DNA of 64,000 bases from CAXMQZ01 sp963719055 (GTDB taxonomy: Bacteria; Acidobacteriota; Thermoanaerobaculia; Multivoradales; JAHEKO01), in assembly GCA_963719055.1 (NCBI GenBank), contig CAVRAU010000031.1, positions 62,001 through 126,000 of the forward strand. Direction: 5' to 3'. The notes below the pieces were generated by a model that worked only from the letters and a program-made list of their open reading frames with translations, made no database searches and was not told the DNA's origin. The position numbers were made by a program, and so were the translations under genes. Below, in pieces: positions 8,334 to 18,158 of the stretch; position 1 is the stretch's first letter; every line of letters starts with the position of its first letter.

Positions 8334-10160
8334 TCAGTCGGCTTCCAATTTGTCGTACCAGTTTTTCTTCAGGAACACCATGGTGACAACCACGGTCGCG
8401 GTGGTGGCGGCAACCGCACCCCACTGCATGAGGACGAAGAAGATCGGTAGTGCGACGAGACTCGTCTGCCAGAGGATTCCGACGATGATGTTGACCCAGT
8501 CGCGACCAAAGTTCCGGTTGGGAACGAAATCGGGATCCTCGGCCTGGACCAGCTTGCGGATGGGTCTCCAGAACCCCCAGGGCCGAACACTGCGGTAGAA
8601 GTCCTTGAGCGTCTCTCTGTCTGTTGGCTTGCTCAGGTACGTCCCCAACAAACAACCGATCAGGGAAAGACCCAGAAGATGAGGGAAATAGTACAGCGGC
8701 AGCTTGTCCGGCCAGATGACGGGAAAGATCAATGCTGGAATGATGCCGGAGAGCATGCCCCAGAAATAGCCCTGCCCATTGAACCGCCACCAGTACCACT
8801 TGAGAACGTTGGAGGCGCAATAACCGCCCCAAAGACCCGAGACGATCCACTGCAGCAAGTTGTTGACGTTCTTGGCGTAGAAGCCGAGAGCTATGCTGAC
8901 GACGACCACCACCAAACCGCTCGTGTAGTTGACGAAGAGCGTGCGTCGGTTCGACGCCTTGGGACTGATGTATTTCAAGAAAATGTCATTGACCACATAG
9001 GCCTGGGCTGCGTTGAGGGTCCCTGAGAAGGTAGAGACAAAGGCCGCGGCCAAACCTGCAAGCAGGAGTCCCGTCCAACCCGCCGGTACGAACTCGTTGA
9101 TGGCCGAAGGCAGGATCTGCTCGAAATCCAGACTGCCACCCGAAATCAGGTCAAGGCGATCGTAGAAGATCAGACCGAGGACCACGAAGCCGGTGATCAT
9201 CAGGTATCGCGACGGGCTCAGTACAAGACTCACGAAGCCGCTCATCTTCGCCGCTTCGCGAGGCGATTTCGTGGCCAGGATCTTCTGCATATCGTAGTTG
9301 GGCGCCGGCCCTGCCACACTCAGGAGCACTCCCTTGAAGATCATCATCATGAAGAAGATCGAGAACAGCGAGAACTGGTCGTTGACGATCTTCTGATTGA
9401 CTTCATCGATAATCCCCGTCCAATCCAGATCCAAGGTCCAGCCAAAGAACGGATTCATCCACCCTTCCGGAACGACCAGTGGGTTCTGGCTCAGGGCGGT
9501 CATGGCGATTGCGGCAACGACAATCGCAGACACCGTCATAATCGTGTATTGCAGAACATCGGCCAGAACGATACTTGTCATCCCGCCAAGAACTGTGTAG
9601 ATGACCGCCACCAGTGTAAAGACAATGCCGTAGAAATGCGGCACGTACTCGACAGGCAGATTGATGCCCAGATACGGCTGGACTACCTCCCAAGGGATGA
9701 AGATCTCGACGAATTTGCCCAGTCCGATAAAGCCGTAGGCGAGGAAACCGAGGGCACTGATGATGGCGAAGACCACCACGATGGTGTGAGAAAGATTGGA
9801 TCCCACTCCTTTGCCGAACCGGGTCTCGATCCACTGGGCACCGGTCCTGACGTTCGACCGCCGCAACCAGGCGGACAGAAACACCATCAGGAAGATCTGG
9901 TTGAAGGTCGGCCAGAGCCACGGTATCCAGATGCTCTTGAGCCCATAGACGAACCCGAGGGTCACCAGCCACATGGTTCCCGAGATGTCGAACATCCCAG
10001 AGGCATTGGACAAGCCCAGCAGATACCAGGGCAAGGTCTTGCCACCCAGCAAATAGGAGTCGACACTCTTGGCAGCCCGCCGGGTCAGCAGTACGCCAAT
10101 CAGTGTCACCGCCACCATGTAGGTAGCGATGATGGAGAGATCCAGACCTGTCAGTTCCAT
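8334..10160 (-). CDS. Sodium:solute symporter (SSS), sugar uptake
   Basis: A 608-residue membrane protein of the SSS (SLC5-like) family with about 13-14 hydrophobic helices. Its N-terminus (LDLSIIATYMVAVTLIG), GGKTLPWYLLGLSNASGMFD near 38 and TFSGTLNAAQAYVVNDIF near 380 are typical family segments. A GGGAGGCGGAGG ribosome site precedes the ATG. It sits between the GPH transporter and the cellobiose 2-epimerase, so it probably brings manno-oligosaccharides or mannose across the inner membrane using sodium. The soluble loop after residue 500 and the last two helices are intact. Confidence 0.93.
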   Translation of the reverse strand: MELTGLDLSIIATYMVAVTLIGVLLTRRAAKSVDSYLLGGKTLPWYLLGLSNASGMFDISGTMWLVTLGFVYGLKSIWIPWLWPTFNQIFLMVFLSAWLRRSNVRTGAQWIETRFGKGVGSNLSHTIVVVFAIISALGFLAYGFIGLGKFVEIFIPWEVVQPYLGINLPVEYVPHFYGIVFTLVAVIYTVLGGMTSIVLADVLQYTIMTVSAIVVAAIAMTALSQNPLVVPEGWMNPFFGWTLDLDWTGIIDEVNQKIVNDQFSLFSIFFMMMIFKGVLLSVAGPAPNYDMQKILATKSPREAAKMSGFVSLVLSPSRYLMITGFVVLGLIFYDRLDLISGGSLDFEQILPSAINEFVPAGWTGLLLAGLAAAFVSTFSGTLNAAQAYVVNDIFLKYISPKASNRRTLFVNYTSGLVVVVVSIALGFYAKNVNNLLQWIVSGLWGGYCASNVLKWYWWRFNGQGYFWGMLSGIIPALIFPVIWPDKLPLYYFPHLLGLSLIGCLLGTYLSKPTDRETLKDFYRSVRPWGFWRPIRKLVQAEDPDFVPNRNFGRDWVNIIVGILWQTSLVALPIFFVLMQWGAVAATTATVVVTMVFLKKNWYDKLEAD

Positions 10161-10230
10161 CCTCCGCCTCCCTCTTGGTTACATCGAAGGATCAGTCTGT
10201 ATCGGGTCGGAGACCCGGGCCGGGCCACCC

Positions 10231-11604
10231 TCATGACTCCGACTCCGCCGTCTCGAGCCCACGCCTTTCTTCCAGATCACGCTTCATCGTCGCGCAGGTG
10301 GCCTCGTCGAGGGTATAAAAGATCAGGATGAACGCGCAGGACATATAGAGCAGACCCGGGAACACCGAGATCAGGAGCTTGATCCCGGTCAGCGCCAGAG
10401 CGGTCTGCTCACCGGCCTGCTCGACGTATCCGTAAGCCGCGAGCAGCCAGCCCGCCAGTGCCCCGCCGATACCCCAGCCGCCTTTCTGGGCGAAGGTGGC
10501 AGCGGAGAAAAAGAGACCTGTGGCCCGCCGCCCGCTCGTCCATTCGGCATAGTCGGCGGCGTCCGCGATCATGGTCCAGAGCAGGGGCACCGCCGGGGCG
10601 TAGGCCATCTTGCCCAGGATGTTCAGGGCATAGACCCAGCCGACGCTCTCGGCTCCCGGCAGGTAGAGCAGGATGAAGAACGTGCCGGAGAGGATGGAGC
10701 TGCCGATGAACACGTTTCTCTTGCCGAACCGTTTGGCGAGGGGCTTTGACAGCGGCAGGGCGACGATCAGAGCGACACTACCGACTACGTTGAACAGCTG
10801 CACGCTCTCTTCCCTGCCAACGTAGTACTTGAAGTAGTAGGCCAGGGAGAGGTTCTGCAGGGCGAACATGATGAAGGAGATGACCCCGACGACCGCGAGG
10901 ATGACCCACGGCCGGTTGGCGAGCAGGATCTTGAAATCCTTCCTCAGGGAATCCTGCTGTGCCTTCGGGGGATGGATGCGCTCCCGGGTGGACAGGAAGG
11001 TGACGAGGAAAAGCACGAAGGCGATCACCGCGAACAGGGTGACAGTGAGGCGGTAGCCCTTTGCATTGTCGCCCTGGCCGAAGTACCCGGCCAGGGTCAG
11101 GGCCAGGCCGGAGACGATCAACTGGCCGACAAACGCGCAGACGAAACGATAGGTGTTCAGGCTGGTGCGCTCGTAGGAGTCCGCCGTCATCACCGCACCC
11201 AAGGACGAATAGGGCAGGTTGATGGCGGTGTAGGCGGTCATCAGGAGCAGGTAGGTGACCGCCGCATAGATCACCTTGCCGGTCTGGCCGAGATCCGGCG
11301 TCGAGAACGCCAGGACCGCGAGAACGCTGTAGGGCAGAGCGGCCCAGAGGATGTACGGGCGAAACTTTCCCCACCTGGTCCGGGTGCGATCGGAGATCAC
11401 CCCCATCAGCGGGTCGCTGATCATGTCCCAGAAGCGCGCGATGAACATGATGGTGCCCGCCGCGGCGGCCGAGATCCCGAAGGTGTCAGTGTAGAAAATC
11501 AGGATCCAGAAGCCGACCATGTCCCACACGAAGTGCGAGGCGGTGTCTCCCAGGCCGTAGCCGACCTTCTCCTTGACCGAGAGACGGGTGCTGTCTGTCG
11601 TCAT
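10231..11604 (-). CDS. GPH-family glycoside transporter (MelB/XylP-like)
   Basis: 457 residues with 12 predicted helices. The N-terminal KVGYGLGDTASHFVWD segment, the ISDPLMGVISDRTRTRWGKFRP loop between helices 2 and 3 and LPYSSLGAVMT are diagnostic for the glycoside-pentoside-hexuronide cation symporters. It is the first gene of the mannan operon and lies divergent from the GH3 gene across a 194-bp gap that must hold both promoters. A GAGGGGAA ribosome site precedes the ATG. Substrate is inferred from context as beta-manno- or gluco-oligosaccharides. Confidence 0.93.
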   Translation of the reverse strand: MTTDSTRLSVKEKVGYGLGDTASHFVWDMVGFWILIFYTDTFGISAAAAGTIMFIARFWDMISDPLMGVISDRTRTRWGKFRPYILWAALPYSVLAVLAFSTPDLGQTGKVIYAAVTYLLLMTAYTAINLPYSSLGAVMTADSYERTSLNTYRFVCAFVGQLIVSGLALTLAGYFGQGDNAKGYRLTVTLFAVIAFVLFLVTFLSTRERIHPPKAQQDSLRKDFKILLANRPWVILAVVGVISFIMFALQNLSLAYYFKYYVGREESVQLFNVVGSVALIVALPLSKPLAKRFGKRNVFIGSSILSGTFFILLYLPGAESVGWVYALNILGKMAYAPAVPLLWTMIADAADYAEWTSGRRATGLFFSAATFAQKGGWGIGGALAGWLLAAYGYVEQAGEQTALALTGIKLLISVFPGLLYMSCAFILIFYTLDEATCATMKRDLEERRGLETAESES

Positions 11605-11798
11605 CGAGTTCCCCTCGAGGTTGTCAGTGTGCCACCGAGTGTCGAACGAACCTGGCGCTCCGATGTTCAGCGGAATCTATCAGAGGGTCGAGCCGCAAGA
11701 CCTGGAGCCGGCGACCCGCGAAGCGCGAGACAGGTGGCGTGGTGAAGGGTTGGCGGAGGAAGACGGGATACAATGGCGACCTTCCTGGAGGACTTCTT

Positions 11799-13674
11799 AT
11801 GAGACCGACTGTCTTTCTTGTGCTGGCCTTGCTCTTCGCATCGTGTGTCGCAACCGACGAACAGCCTTCCGACGAGGCCCTCTCTGTTTCCGAACGGCCT
11901 GCCGGCCAGGCCCTTTTCCCTTCGTTTGACCATCGGGTCGACGAGCTGCTGGCGCAGATGACGCTCGACGAAAAGGTGGGCCAGATGACGCAGCCGGACC
12001 AGGAGTTTCTGGAAGACGTCGACCACGTTCGGGAGTACATGGTGGGCTCCCTTCTGAGTGGCGGCGGCTCGGATCCGGCGACGAACAGTTTCGAGGACTG
12101 GCGGGCGCTGTACGAGATGTATCAGTCGAAGGCCCTCGAGACGAGGCTGGGTATTCCGCTGCTGTATGGCGTCGACGCTGTGCACGGGCACTCGAACGTG
12201 ATCGGCGCCGTGGTCTTTCCCCACAACATCGGTCTCGGGGCGACACGCAACGCCGAGCTCGTGGAGGAGATCGCCAGCATCACGGCGAAGGAGATCAAGG
12301 CCACTGGGATCAACTGGGATTTCGCCCCGTGTGTCGCGGTGCCCAGGGACGATCGCTGGGGCCGGACCTACGAGGGATTCGCCGAGGAACCGAAGCTGGT
12401 CGCGGAGCTGGGGGCCGCTGCCGTGCGAGGACTGCAGGGAGATGATCTCGGCGATTCGAGTAGCGTTGTTGCGTGTGCCAAGCACCTGGCGGGCGACGGC
12501 GGAACGGCGATCAACACGGGTGTGATGCTCCCGGATGGGTCGACCTATCCGTTCGACCGCGGAGACGTGCCGCTGACCGAAGAGGAGCTTCGGCGGATCC
12601 ACATGGAGGGATATGTCACGGCGGTCGCGGCAGGCGTCGGCACGATCATGCCGTCGTACAGTAGCTGGAACGGAGTGAAGTGCTCGGGTAGCCGACGGCT
12701 GCTCACCGAGATCGTCAAGGAGGAGCTGGGATTCGAGGGCTTCCTGATTTCCGACTTCAAGGCGATCGATGAGCTGCCCGGCGACTACAAGAGCGACATC
12801 GAGACGTCGATCAACGCTGGGATGGACATGGTGATGGTGCCCGACCGGTATCCGCTGTTCTTCGACACGCTGAAGGAGCTGGTCGAGGAGGGAGCGATCC
12901 CGATGGAGCGCATCGACGACGCGGTGCGGCGGATCCTGCGGGTGAAGTTCGCCGCCGGCCTGTTCGACGACGACTGGTCGCCGACGGCGGATCGGTCGCT
13001 CGAGGCGAGCTTCGGGTCGGCTGAGCACCGGGCGGTGGCGCGGCAGGCGGTGCGCGAGTCGCTGGTGCTGCTGAAGAACGAGGGCGGCGTGCTGCCGCTC
13101 GCGAAGGATGCCGCGCGGATCCACGTGGTCGGGCCGGGCGCCGACGACATCGGCATGCAGAGCGGCGGCTGGACGATCGACTGGCTGGGCAATATGGGCG
13201 CGATCACCGAGGGGAACGACGATTCTCGGCGCAATCAAGAAGGCGGTCTCGGATGGTAGCGAGGTCACGCATTCGGCCGACGGAACGGGCGCCGAGGGCG
13301 CCGATGCTGTCGTCGTGGTCGTCGGTGAGCGGCCGTACGCCGAGATGCACGGCGATGATCTGGATCTCGAGCTCAGCAACGAGGATCGGGCTGTGATTGC
13401 GAACGCGTCAGCCGCCGGAGTGCCGGTCGTGACGCTGCTGATTTCCGGGCGGCCTTTGATTGTCGACGAGGCACTCGAGGCGAGCGAAGCGTTTGCGGCC
13501 ATCTGGTTGCCGGGCACAGAGGGAGACGGGATCGCCGACGTGCTGTTCGGCGACTATGCGCCTGTGGGCAAGCTCTCGTTCTCGTGGCCGCGCTCGGCGG
13601 ACGAGCATCCGATCAACGTCGGCGACGAGGACTACGACCCGCTGTTTGCGTTCGGGTATGGGTTGAGCTGGTGA
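11799..13674 (+). CDS. Lipoprotein GH3 exo-beta-glucosidase (one frameshift)
   Basis: About 624 residues after removing one base near 13213, where the first frame reads ITEGNDDS and the second TTILGAIKKAVSDGSEV. The ATG at 11799 has GGAGGA six bases upstream, and a TACAAT hexamer at 11769 may be its -10. The N-terminus is a lipoprotein signal with Cys16 in LFASC. The (beta/alpha)8 domain has ATDEQ through the nucleophile Asp319 in LISDFKAI; the second domain carries the acid/base Glu in GERPYAEMHGD, as in plant exo-glucanase ExoI. The ExoI-like layout suggests release of glucose from beta-1,3/1,4/1,6-glucans. It faces the GH17 gene and precedes GH30. Confidence 0.9.
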
Positions 13675-13686
13675 GCCTCTAGGTCA

Positions 13687-14697
13687 TCAGCGCATGACTT
13701 GCTTGGGTGTCCGATCGACATTGAACAAGCCCCAGTGTTTCTCGGCGCCCAGCGGGTTGTCTGGATTGCCCTTCCACGGCTCGTCAAAGGCCTCGAAGAA
13801 GAAGACGGTGATATTGGACTCGCCCGCCCATTTCTTCATTTCGTCGAAATAGCGCACCTGATGGGCTTCGCTGGCGCGCTTGCCGAACTCACTGGCGACG
13901 GTTGCCCAGCCGGCTTCGAGCACGACTATGGGCTTGTCGGGAAGAGCCTCATGGACGCCTTCGAGGTTCTCGATCGTGAAGGCAAGCGCCTCGTCGATCG
14001 TTTTTTCTTCCCATGCCGGATAGGTGTGCACGGCCAGGAAGTCGACCTCGGCGGCAAGAGGCGCACCTTCACGCGTCCACCACACGTAGTTGTCGGCAAC
14101 CGTGACCGGTTGCTCGATGGCGCCTTTCACCTGGCGCACATAGGCGATGACCTTGTCCAGGGGCACCATGTGGTCGTTCCAATCGACCAGCGCTTCGTTG
14201 CCGACGTTGACGGCGACGACAATGTCGGCGAACTCCTTCGCCAGCTCGATGCCGCGCTCGACCTCGGCCGCATTCTTGAGCTTGTTGGCCGCCAGCTTCT
14301 CATTCGGAATGGGTTCGTTCAGCCAGGGGCAGCCCTCGTGATTGCTGAACTCGGCGTCCAGCCAGATTCCCAGCACGACCTTGATCGGTTGATCGTTTTG
14401 CCGAATGATCTCGAGCGTCTCCCGCGTGTTCTCGCCAGAGTCGTACATGCGAATCAGATGGAATCCATGCGCGACCAGGATCTCGAGGTCCTCGAGAATC
14501 TCCTCGGCACTCGGGTTCACGGCTCCGTCACCACGATCGGGATGTTGCCCCTCCCGGAATCCCGAATAGGCGACGGCCATGACCTCACCGGCCAGCAAGT
14601 TCTCGGGAGACTGTTTCAGGCCTTCCGTGTCGTTGGGTGCATTACACCCTCCAACGATGGCCAGAGCGATGATGCCAACTGATCCCAATCGTTTCAT
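13687..14697 (-). CDS. Lipoprotein GH17 beta-1,3-glucanase/transglycosylase
   Basis: 336 residues with a lipoprotein signal (Cys18 in IVGGC). The GH17 barrel shows IRMYDSGENTRET near 82, acid/base Glu168 in VNVGNEAL, AVHTYPAW near 222, nucleophile Glu261 in VVLEAGWAT and FFFEAFDEPWK near the end. This is the bacterial/fungal Scw11-like branch of GH17, which acts on beta-1,3-glucans. It is convergent with the GH3 gene (12-bp gap) and divergent from the MFS transporter. AAGGAG lies upstream of the ATG. With GH3 and GH30 it forms a laminarin-type set of surface-anchored enzymes. Confidence 0.9.
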   Translation of the reverse strand: MKRLGSVGIIALAIVGGCNAPNDTEGLKQSPENLLAGEVMAVAYSGFREGQHPDRGDGAVNPSAEEILEDLEILVAHGFHLIRMYDSGENTRETLEIIRQNDQPIKVVLGIWLDAEFSNHEGCPWLNEPIPNEKLAANKLKNAAEVERGIELAKEFADIVVAVNVGNEALVDWNDHMVPLDKVIAYVRQVKGAIEQPVTVADNYVWWTREGAPLAAEVDFLAVHTYPAWEEKTIDEALAFTIENLEGVHEALPDKPIVVLEAGWATVASEFGKRASEAHQVRYFDEMKKWAGESNITVFFFEAFDEPWKGNPDNPLGAEKHWGLFNVDRTPKQVMR

Positions 14698-14897
14698 TCG
14701 TTGTCTCCTTTTACGGCAAGGGAGCTCAAGGGTCTGCCCGCGTTTCCTTTGAGCCCGTTCTTGCGCGGCGAGCCCGGTTCACTCTTACCGCCGATCGGCT
14801 GTCATTCTATGCGTTCGGTAGTCGAGGGGTCGTCGAGCCGGAATCGGCCTCGCGTGGTGTACGATTCAGTCCGCCAGGTAATCACCCAGGAGCCCCT

Positions 14898-16463
14898 ATG
14901 AGCCGGTACCGGTACGTAACGCGCGTTGCACTCACCGTCGCGATGGGCGGTTTCCTGATGGGCTTCGACGCGTCCGTGATCTCGGGCGTCGTCAAGTTCA
15001 TCGAAACGCAGTTCGACCTGAGCAAAATCGAGCTCGGGTGGGCCGTCAGCTCGCTGACGCTTACGGCCACCCTGGCCATGATGGTTTCCGGGCCGCTCAG
15101 TGATCGGATCGGGCGCCGCAAGGTCCTGTTCCTGGCCGCGATCCTGTATGCCGTCTCGGCCATCTCGTCGGCACTCGCCCCGACGTTCGTCATCCTGGTG
15201 ATCGCCCGCATGATCGGCGGTCTGGGCGTCGGCGCCTCGCTGATCATTGCACCGATGTACATCGCCGAGATCGCGCCACCAGCCGCGCGCGGACGCATGG
15301 TCTCGTTCAACCAGCTCAACATCGTCATCGGTATCTCAGTGGCCTTCTTTACCAACTACCTGATCCTGCGGCTGGGCCAGTCGGACGCCGGATGGGCGCA
15401 GTCCCTCATGTTCGACCAGTACAACTGGCGATGGATGCTGGGTCTCGAGACGCTACCCGCCGTTGTGTACTTCTTTGGCTTGTTCTTCGTGCCAGAGAGT
15501 CCTCGCTGGCTCTTGCTCGAGGGGCGGGATGAGGAGGCCCGGAATATCCTCAGCCATGCCGTTGGGGAGGTCGAGGCCCGGAAGGAGCTCGACGAGATCC
15601 ACGCCAGCCTTGCCAAGGATGCCGGCAAGGAGAAGGTCTCCGTGAGGGAGCTCTTCGCCCCGGCGATGAGGCTGGTGCTCACGATCGGAATCGTCATGGC
15701 GATCATTCAGCAGGCCACGGGCATCAACTCGGTGTTCTTCTACGCGCCGATGATCTTCGAGCAATCGGGCATCGGAACGGACGCGTCCTTTGCGCAGGCG
15801 GTGCTCGTGGGCCTGATCAATCTGGTGTTCACGGTCGTCGCGATCCTGTTCATCGACCGGGTCGGTCGCAAGCCATTGCTCATACTCGGACTGTCCGGCA
15901 TCGCCCTGTCCATGTTCGTTCTGGCATTCGGGTTCTACTCGGCCGAATACACGATCAACGGCGACGCACTGGCGAACCTGCCGTCGGAGGTCAACATTCC
16001 CGCCATCGCGGACCTTGAGAACACGACGTTCGAGAGCGACGTGGAGTTCAAGGAAGCCCTCCGGGGCGCTCTGGGGGACGAGTTGGCCACGCAGTACGAG
16101 TCCGACTTCATCAACGCAGCGATCTCGATGAATCCGTGGCTGGTGCTTGTCGGTGTGCTGGCCTTCGTTGCGTCGTTCGCCGTGTCCATAGGCCCGGTCA
16201 TGTGGGTGCTCTTCTCGGAGCTCTTCCCGAACCGGATCCGGGGGCTGGCCATTTCCTTCGTGGGCCTGATCAACTCCGCCGTCAGCTTTGGCGTGCAGCT
16301 GATCTTCCCCTGGGAGCTCGCCAACTTTGGCAGCGGTACCACCTTTCTGATCTACGGGCTCTTTGCCGCCATAGGCCTTGTCTTCGTGGTCCTGGTGCTG
16401 CCCGAAACCAAGGGCCGCTCGCTCGAGGAGCTCGAGACCCTTCTCGTCAAGAACCCTGCTTGA
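14898..16463 (+). CDS. Sugar-porter family MFS transporter
   Basis: 521 residues with 12 helices and the classic sugar-porter signatures: GGFLMGFDASVISG in helix 1, GPLSDRIGRRKVL, PESPRWLLLEGR after helix 6, FIDRVGRKPLL and the C-terminal PETKGRSLEELE. A loop of about 60 residues between helices 9 and 10 (INGDALANLPSE through ATQYESDFINAA) is longer than in the E. coli XylE/GalP type and recalls XylE-like bacterial glucose porters. AGGAG precedes the ATG. It is followed 24 bp later by the GH30 gene, so glucose or short glucan uptake is likely. Confidence 0.94.
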   Translation: MSRYRYVTRVALTVAMGGFLMGFDASVISGVVKFIETQFDLSKIELGWAVSSLTLTATLAMMVSGPLSDRIGRRKVLFLAAILYAVSAISSALAPTFVILVIARMIGGLGVGASLIIAPMYIAEIAPPAARGRMVSFNQLNIVIGISVAFFTNYLILRLGQSDAGWAQSLMFDQYNWRWMLGLETLPAVVYFFGLFFVPESPRWLLLEGRDEEARNILSHAVGEVEARKELDEIHASLAKDAGKEKVSVRELFAPAMRLVLTIGIVMAIIQQATGINSVFFYAPMIFEQSGIGTDASFAQAVLVGLINLVFTVVAILFIDRVGRKPLLILGLSGIALSMFVLAFGFYSAEYTINGDALANLPSEVNIPAIADLENTTFESDVEFKEALRGALGDELATQYESDFINAAISMNPWLVLVGVLAFVASFAVSIGPVMWVLFSELFPNRIRGLAISFVGLINSAVSFGVQLIFPWELANFGSGTTFLIYGLFAAIGLVFVVLVLPETKGRSLEELETLLVKNPA

Positions 16464-16487
16464 CTCTCCGGAAGGACCTTTATCGAA

Positions 16488-18050
16488 ATGCTCAATCCAA
16501 GCCAGCCTCGTTCCCCACTTCGGACGGCCCGCGAACTTGTTGGAGTCGTGCTTCTGCCGTTGATGGCGCTCGGCTGTACCGACAGGCAAGCGGGTGACGA
16601 GCCAACGAGCGCGGTGGATCGAACCTCTCTGACGGCTACGGTGATCCAGACTTCGCGCGGTGGCGACAAGCTTGCCAAAATCGCGACGCTCGAGTTCGTT
16701 GACGCGAACGGCACCGACCGCCCCGTCATCGCTCTCGATCCAGCGACTGAGTATCAGACAATTCTGGGTTTTGGCGGCTCCTTCACGGAGTCCACCGCCT
16801 ACGTGCTCGGCCAGCTCTCAGAGCAGAAGCGGGAAGAGGTCATCGAGGCCTATTTCAGTTCGAATGGAGCCGACTACACGCTGACTCGGACCCACATCAA
16901 CAGCTCCGACTTCTCGCTGGGCAACTACGCGTACGCGGAGGTTCCGGGGGACACTCGGCTCGAGCACTTCACTATTCAGGAAGACCTGGACGACATCATT
17001 CCGCTGATCCAGGACGCGATGGCGGTTTCCGAGTCTGGATTTCGGATCATCGCCTCTCCGTGGACGGCCCCGCCGTGGATGAAGGACAACAACGCCTGGA
17101 ACGATGGATCTATCAAGCCCGAGTTGTTTCCGACCTGGGCGCTGTATTTCTCCAAATACATCCGCGCGTATGAAGAGCAAGGCATCGACATCTGGGGAGT
17201 AACCATCGAGAACGAACCGCTTGGCAACGGCGGCCAATGGGAAAGCATGATCTTTTCGCCGACTTCCATGGCGGAATTCCTCAAGAATCACCTCGGACCC
17301 CGCTTCGAGCAGGACGGCATCGACGCCAGGATTCTCATCTACGATCAGAACCGGGATCACCTCGAGGAGTGGGCCGACGCCATCCTCGGCGATCCGGAGG
17401 CTGCCAAGTACGCCTGGGGCACCGCAGTGCATTGGTACAGCAGCACCGTCGACTGGTACCCAGAGGCGCTCAACGCCGTTCACGAGCGCTACCCCGACAA
17501 GCCGATCTTGCACACGGAAGGGACAATCGACGCCGAGGTGCCGGTCTGGCAGGACGATGACTGGTACTGGCGTCGCGAGGCGACGGACTGGGGCTACGAC
17601 TGGGCACCCGAAGAGGACAAGCCGCTCCATCCGAAGTATGTGCCCGCCTTTCGCTACGCTCGCGACATCATCGGCGGCTTGAACAGCTGGCTCGTCGGCT
17701 GGATCGACTGGAACATGGTTCTGGATACAGAGGGGGGACCCAACCACGCCGAGAACTGGTGTATCGCTCCGGTCATCGCTAGCCCCGAGACCGACGAGGT
17801 CTACTACACGCCGCTCTACTACGTGCTGGCGCACTTCAGCAGGTACATTCGGCCGGACGCCGTCCGCATCGGCATCTCCGAGAGTCCGGAGAGCCTGATG
17901 GTGACCGCGTTCCGGAACGTCGACGGCAGTATCATCGTCGCGCTTCTGAATCCGTCCGACTCCGAGGTCGAATACGCGGTAACCCTCGACGGACGACAGA
18001 TCGAGGCTTCGATCACACCGAGTGCTGTGCAGACGTTGGTCCTGCGCTGA
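16488..18050 (+). CDS. Lipoprotein GH30 beta-glycosidase (beta-1,6-glucanase type)
   Basis: 520 residues with a long n-region and a lipobox MALGC (Cys30). The GH30 catalytic barrel contains LGFGGSFTESTAY near 93, RTHINSSDFSLGNYAY near 134, IIASPWTAPPWMKDN near 187, acid/base Glu243 in TIENEP and nucleophile Glu344 in ILHTEGT. The C-terminal small beta-domain is complete. The family includes glucosylceramidases and bacterial endo-beta-1,6-glucanases; beside GH3 and GH17 the latter reading fits removal of laminarin branches (inference). It directly follows the MFS transporter gene on the same strand. Confidence 0.93.
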   Translation: MLNPSQPRSPLRTARELVGVVLLPLMALGCTDRQAGDEPTSAVDRTSLTATVIQTSRGGDKLAKIATLEFVDANGTDRPVIALDPATEYQTILGFGGSFTESTAYVLGQLSEQKREEVIEAYFSSNGADYTLTRTHINSSDFSLGNYAYAEVPGDTRLEHFTIQEDLDDIIPLIQDAMAVSESGFRIIASPWTAPPWMKDNNAWNDGSIKPELFPTWALYFSKYIRAYEEQGIDIWGVTIENEPLGNGGQWESMIFSPTSMAEFLKNHLGPRFEQDGIDARILIYDQNRDHLEEWADAILGDPEAAKYAWGTAVHWYSSTVDWYPEALNAVHERYPDKPILHTEGTIDAEVPVWQDDDWYWRREATDWGYDWAPEEDKPLHPKYVPAFRYARDIIGGLNSWLVGWIDWNMVLDTEGGPNHAENWCIAPVIASPETDEVYYTPLYYVLAHFSRYIRPDAVRIGISESPESLMVTAFRNVDGSIIVALLNPSDSEVEYAVTLDGRQIEASITPSAVQTLVLR

Positions 18051-18158
18051 CCCAGGTCGACGCGAATGCACGAAGGAGGACGGCAGTTGGCACGTTCTAC
18101 CTGGCTCGCCGCAGGGATACTGCCTCTGGACTGAACTAGCTCGACGTGCGATTTGACA

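Noticed and set aside
11667..13517. A long antisense open frame opposite the GH3 gene
   Set aside because: It is rich in Arg, Ala and Pro repeats typical of high-GC shadow frames and spans the GH3 frame break; the GH3 catalytic motifs on the plus strand are decisive.
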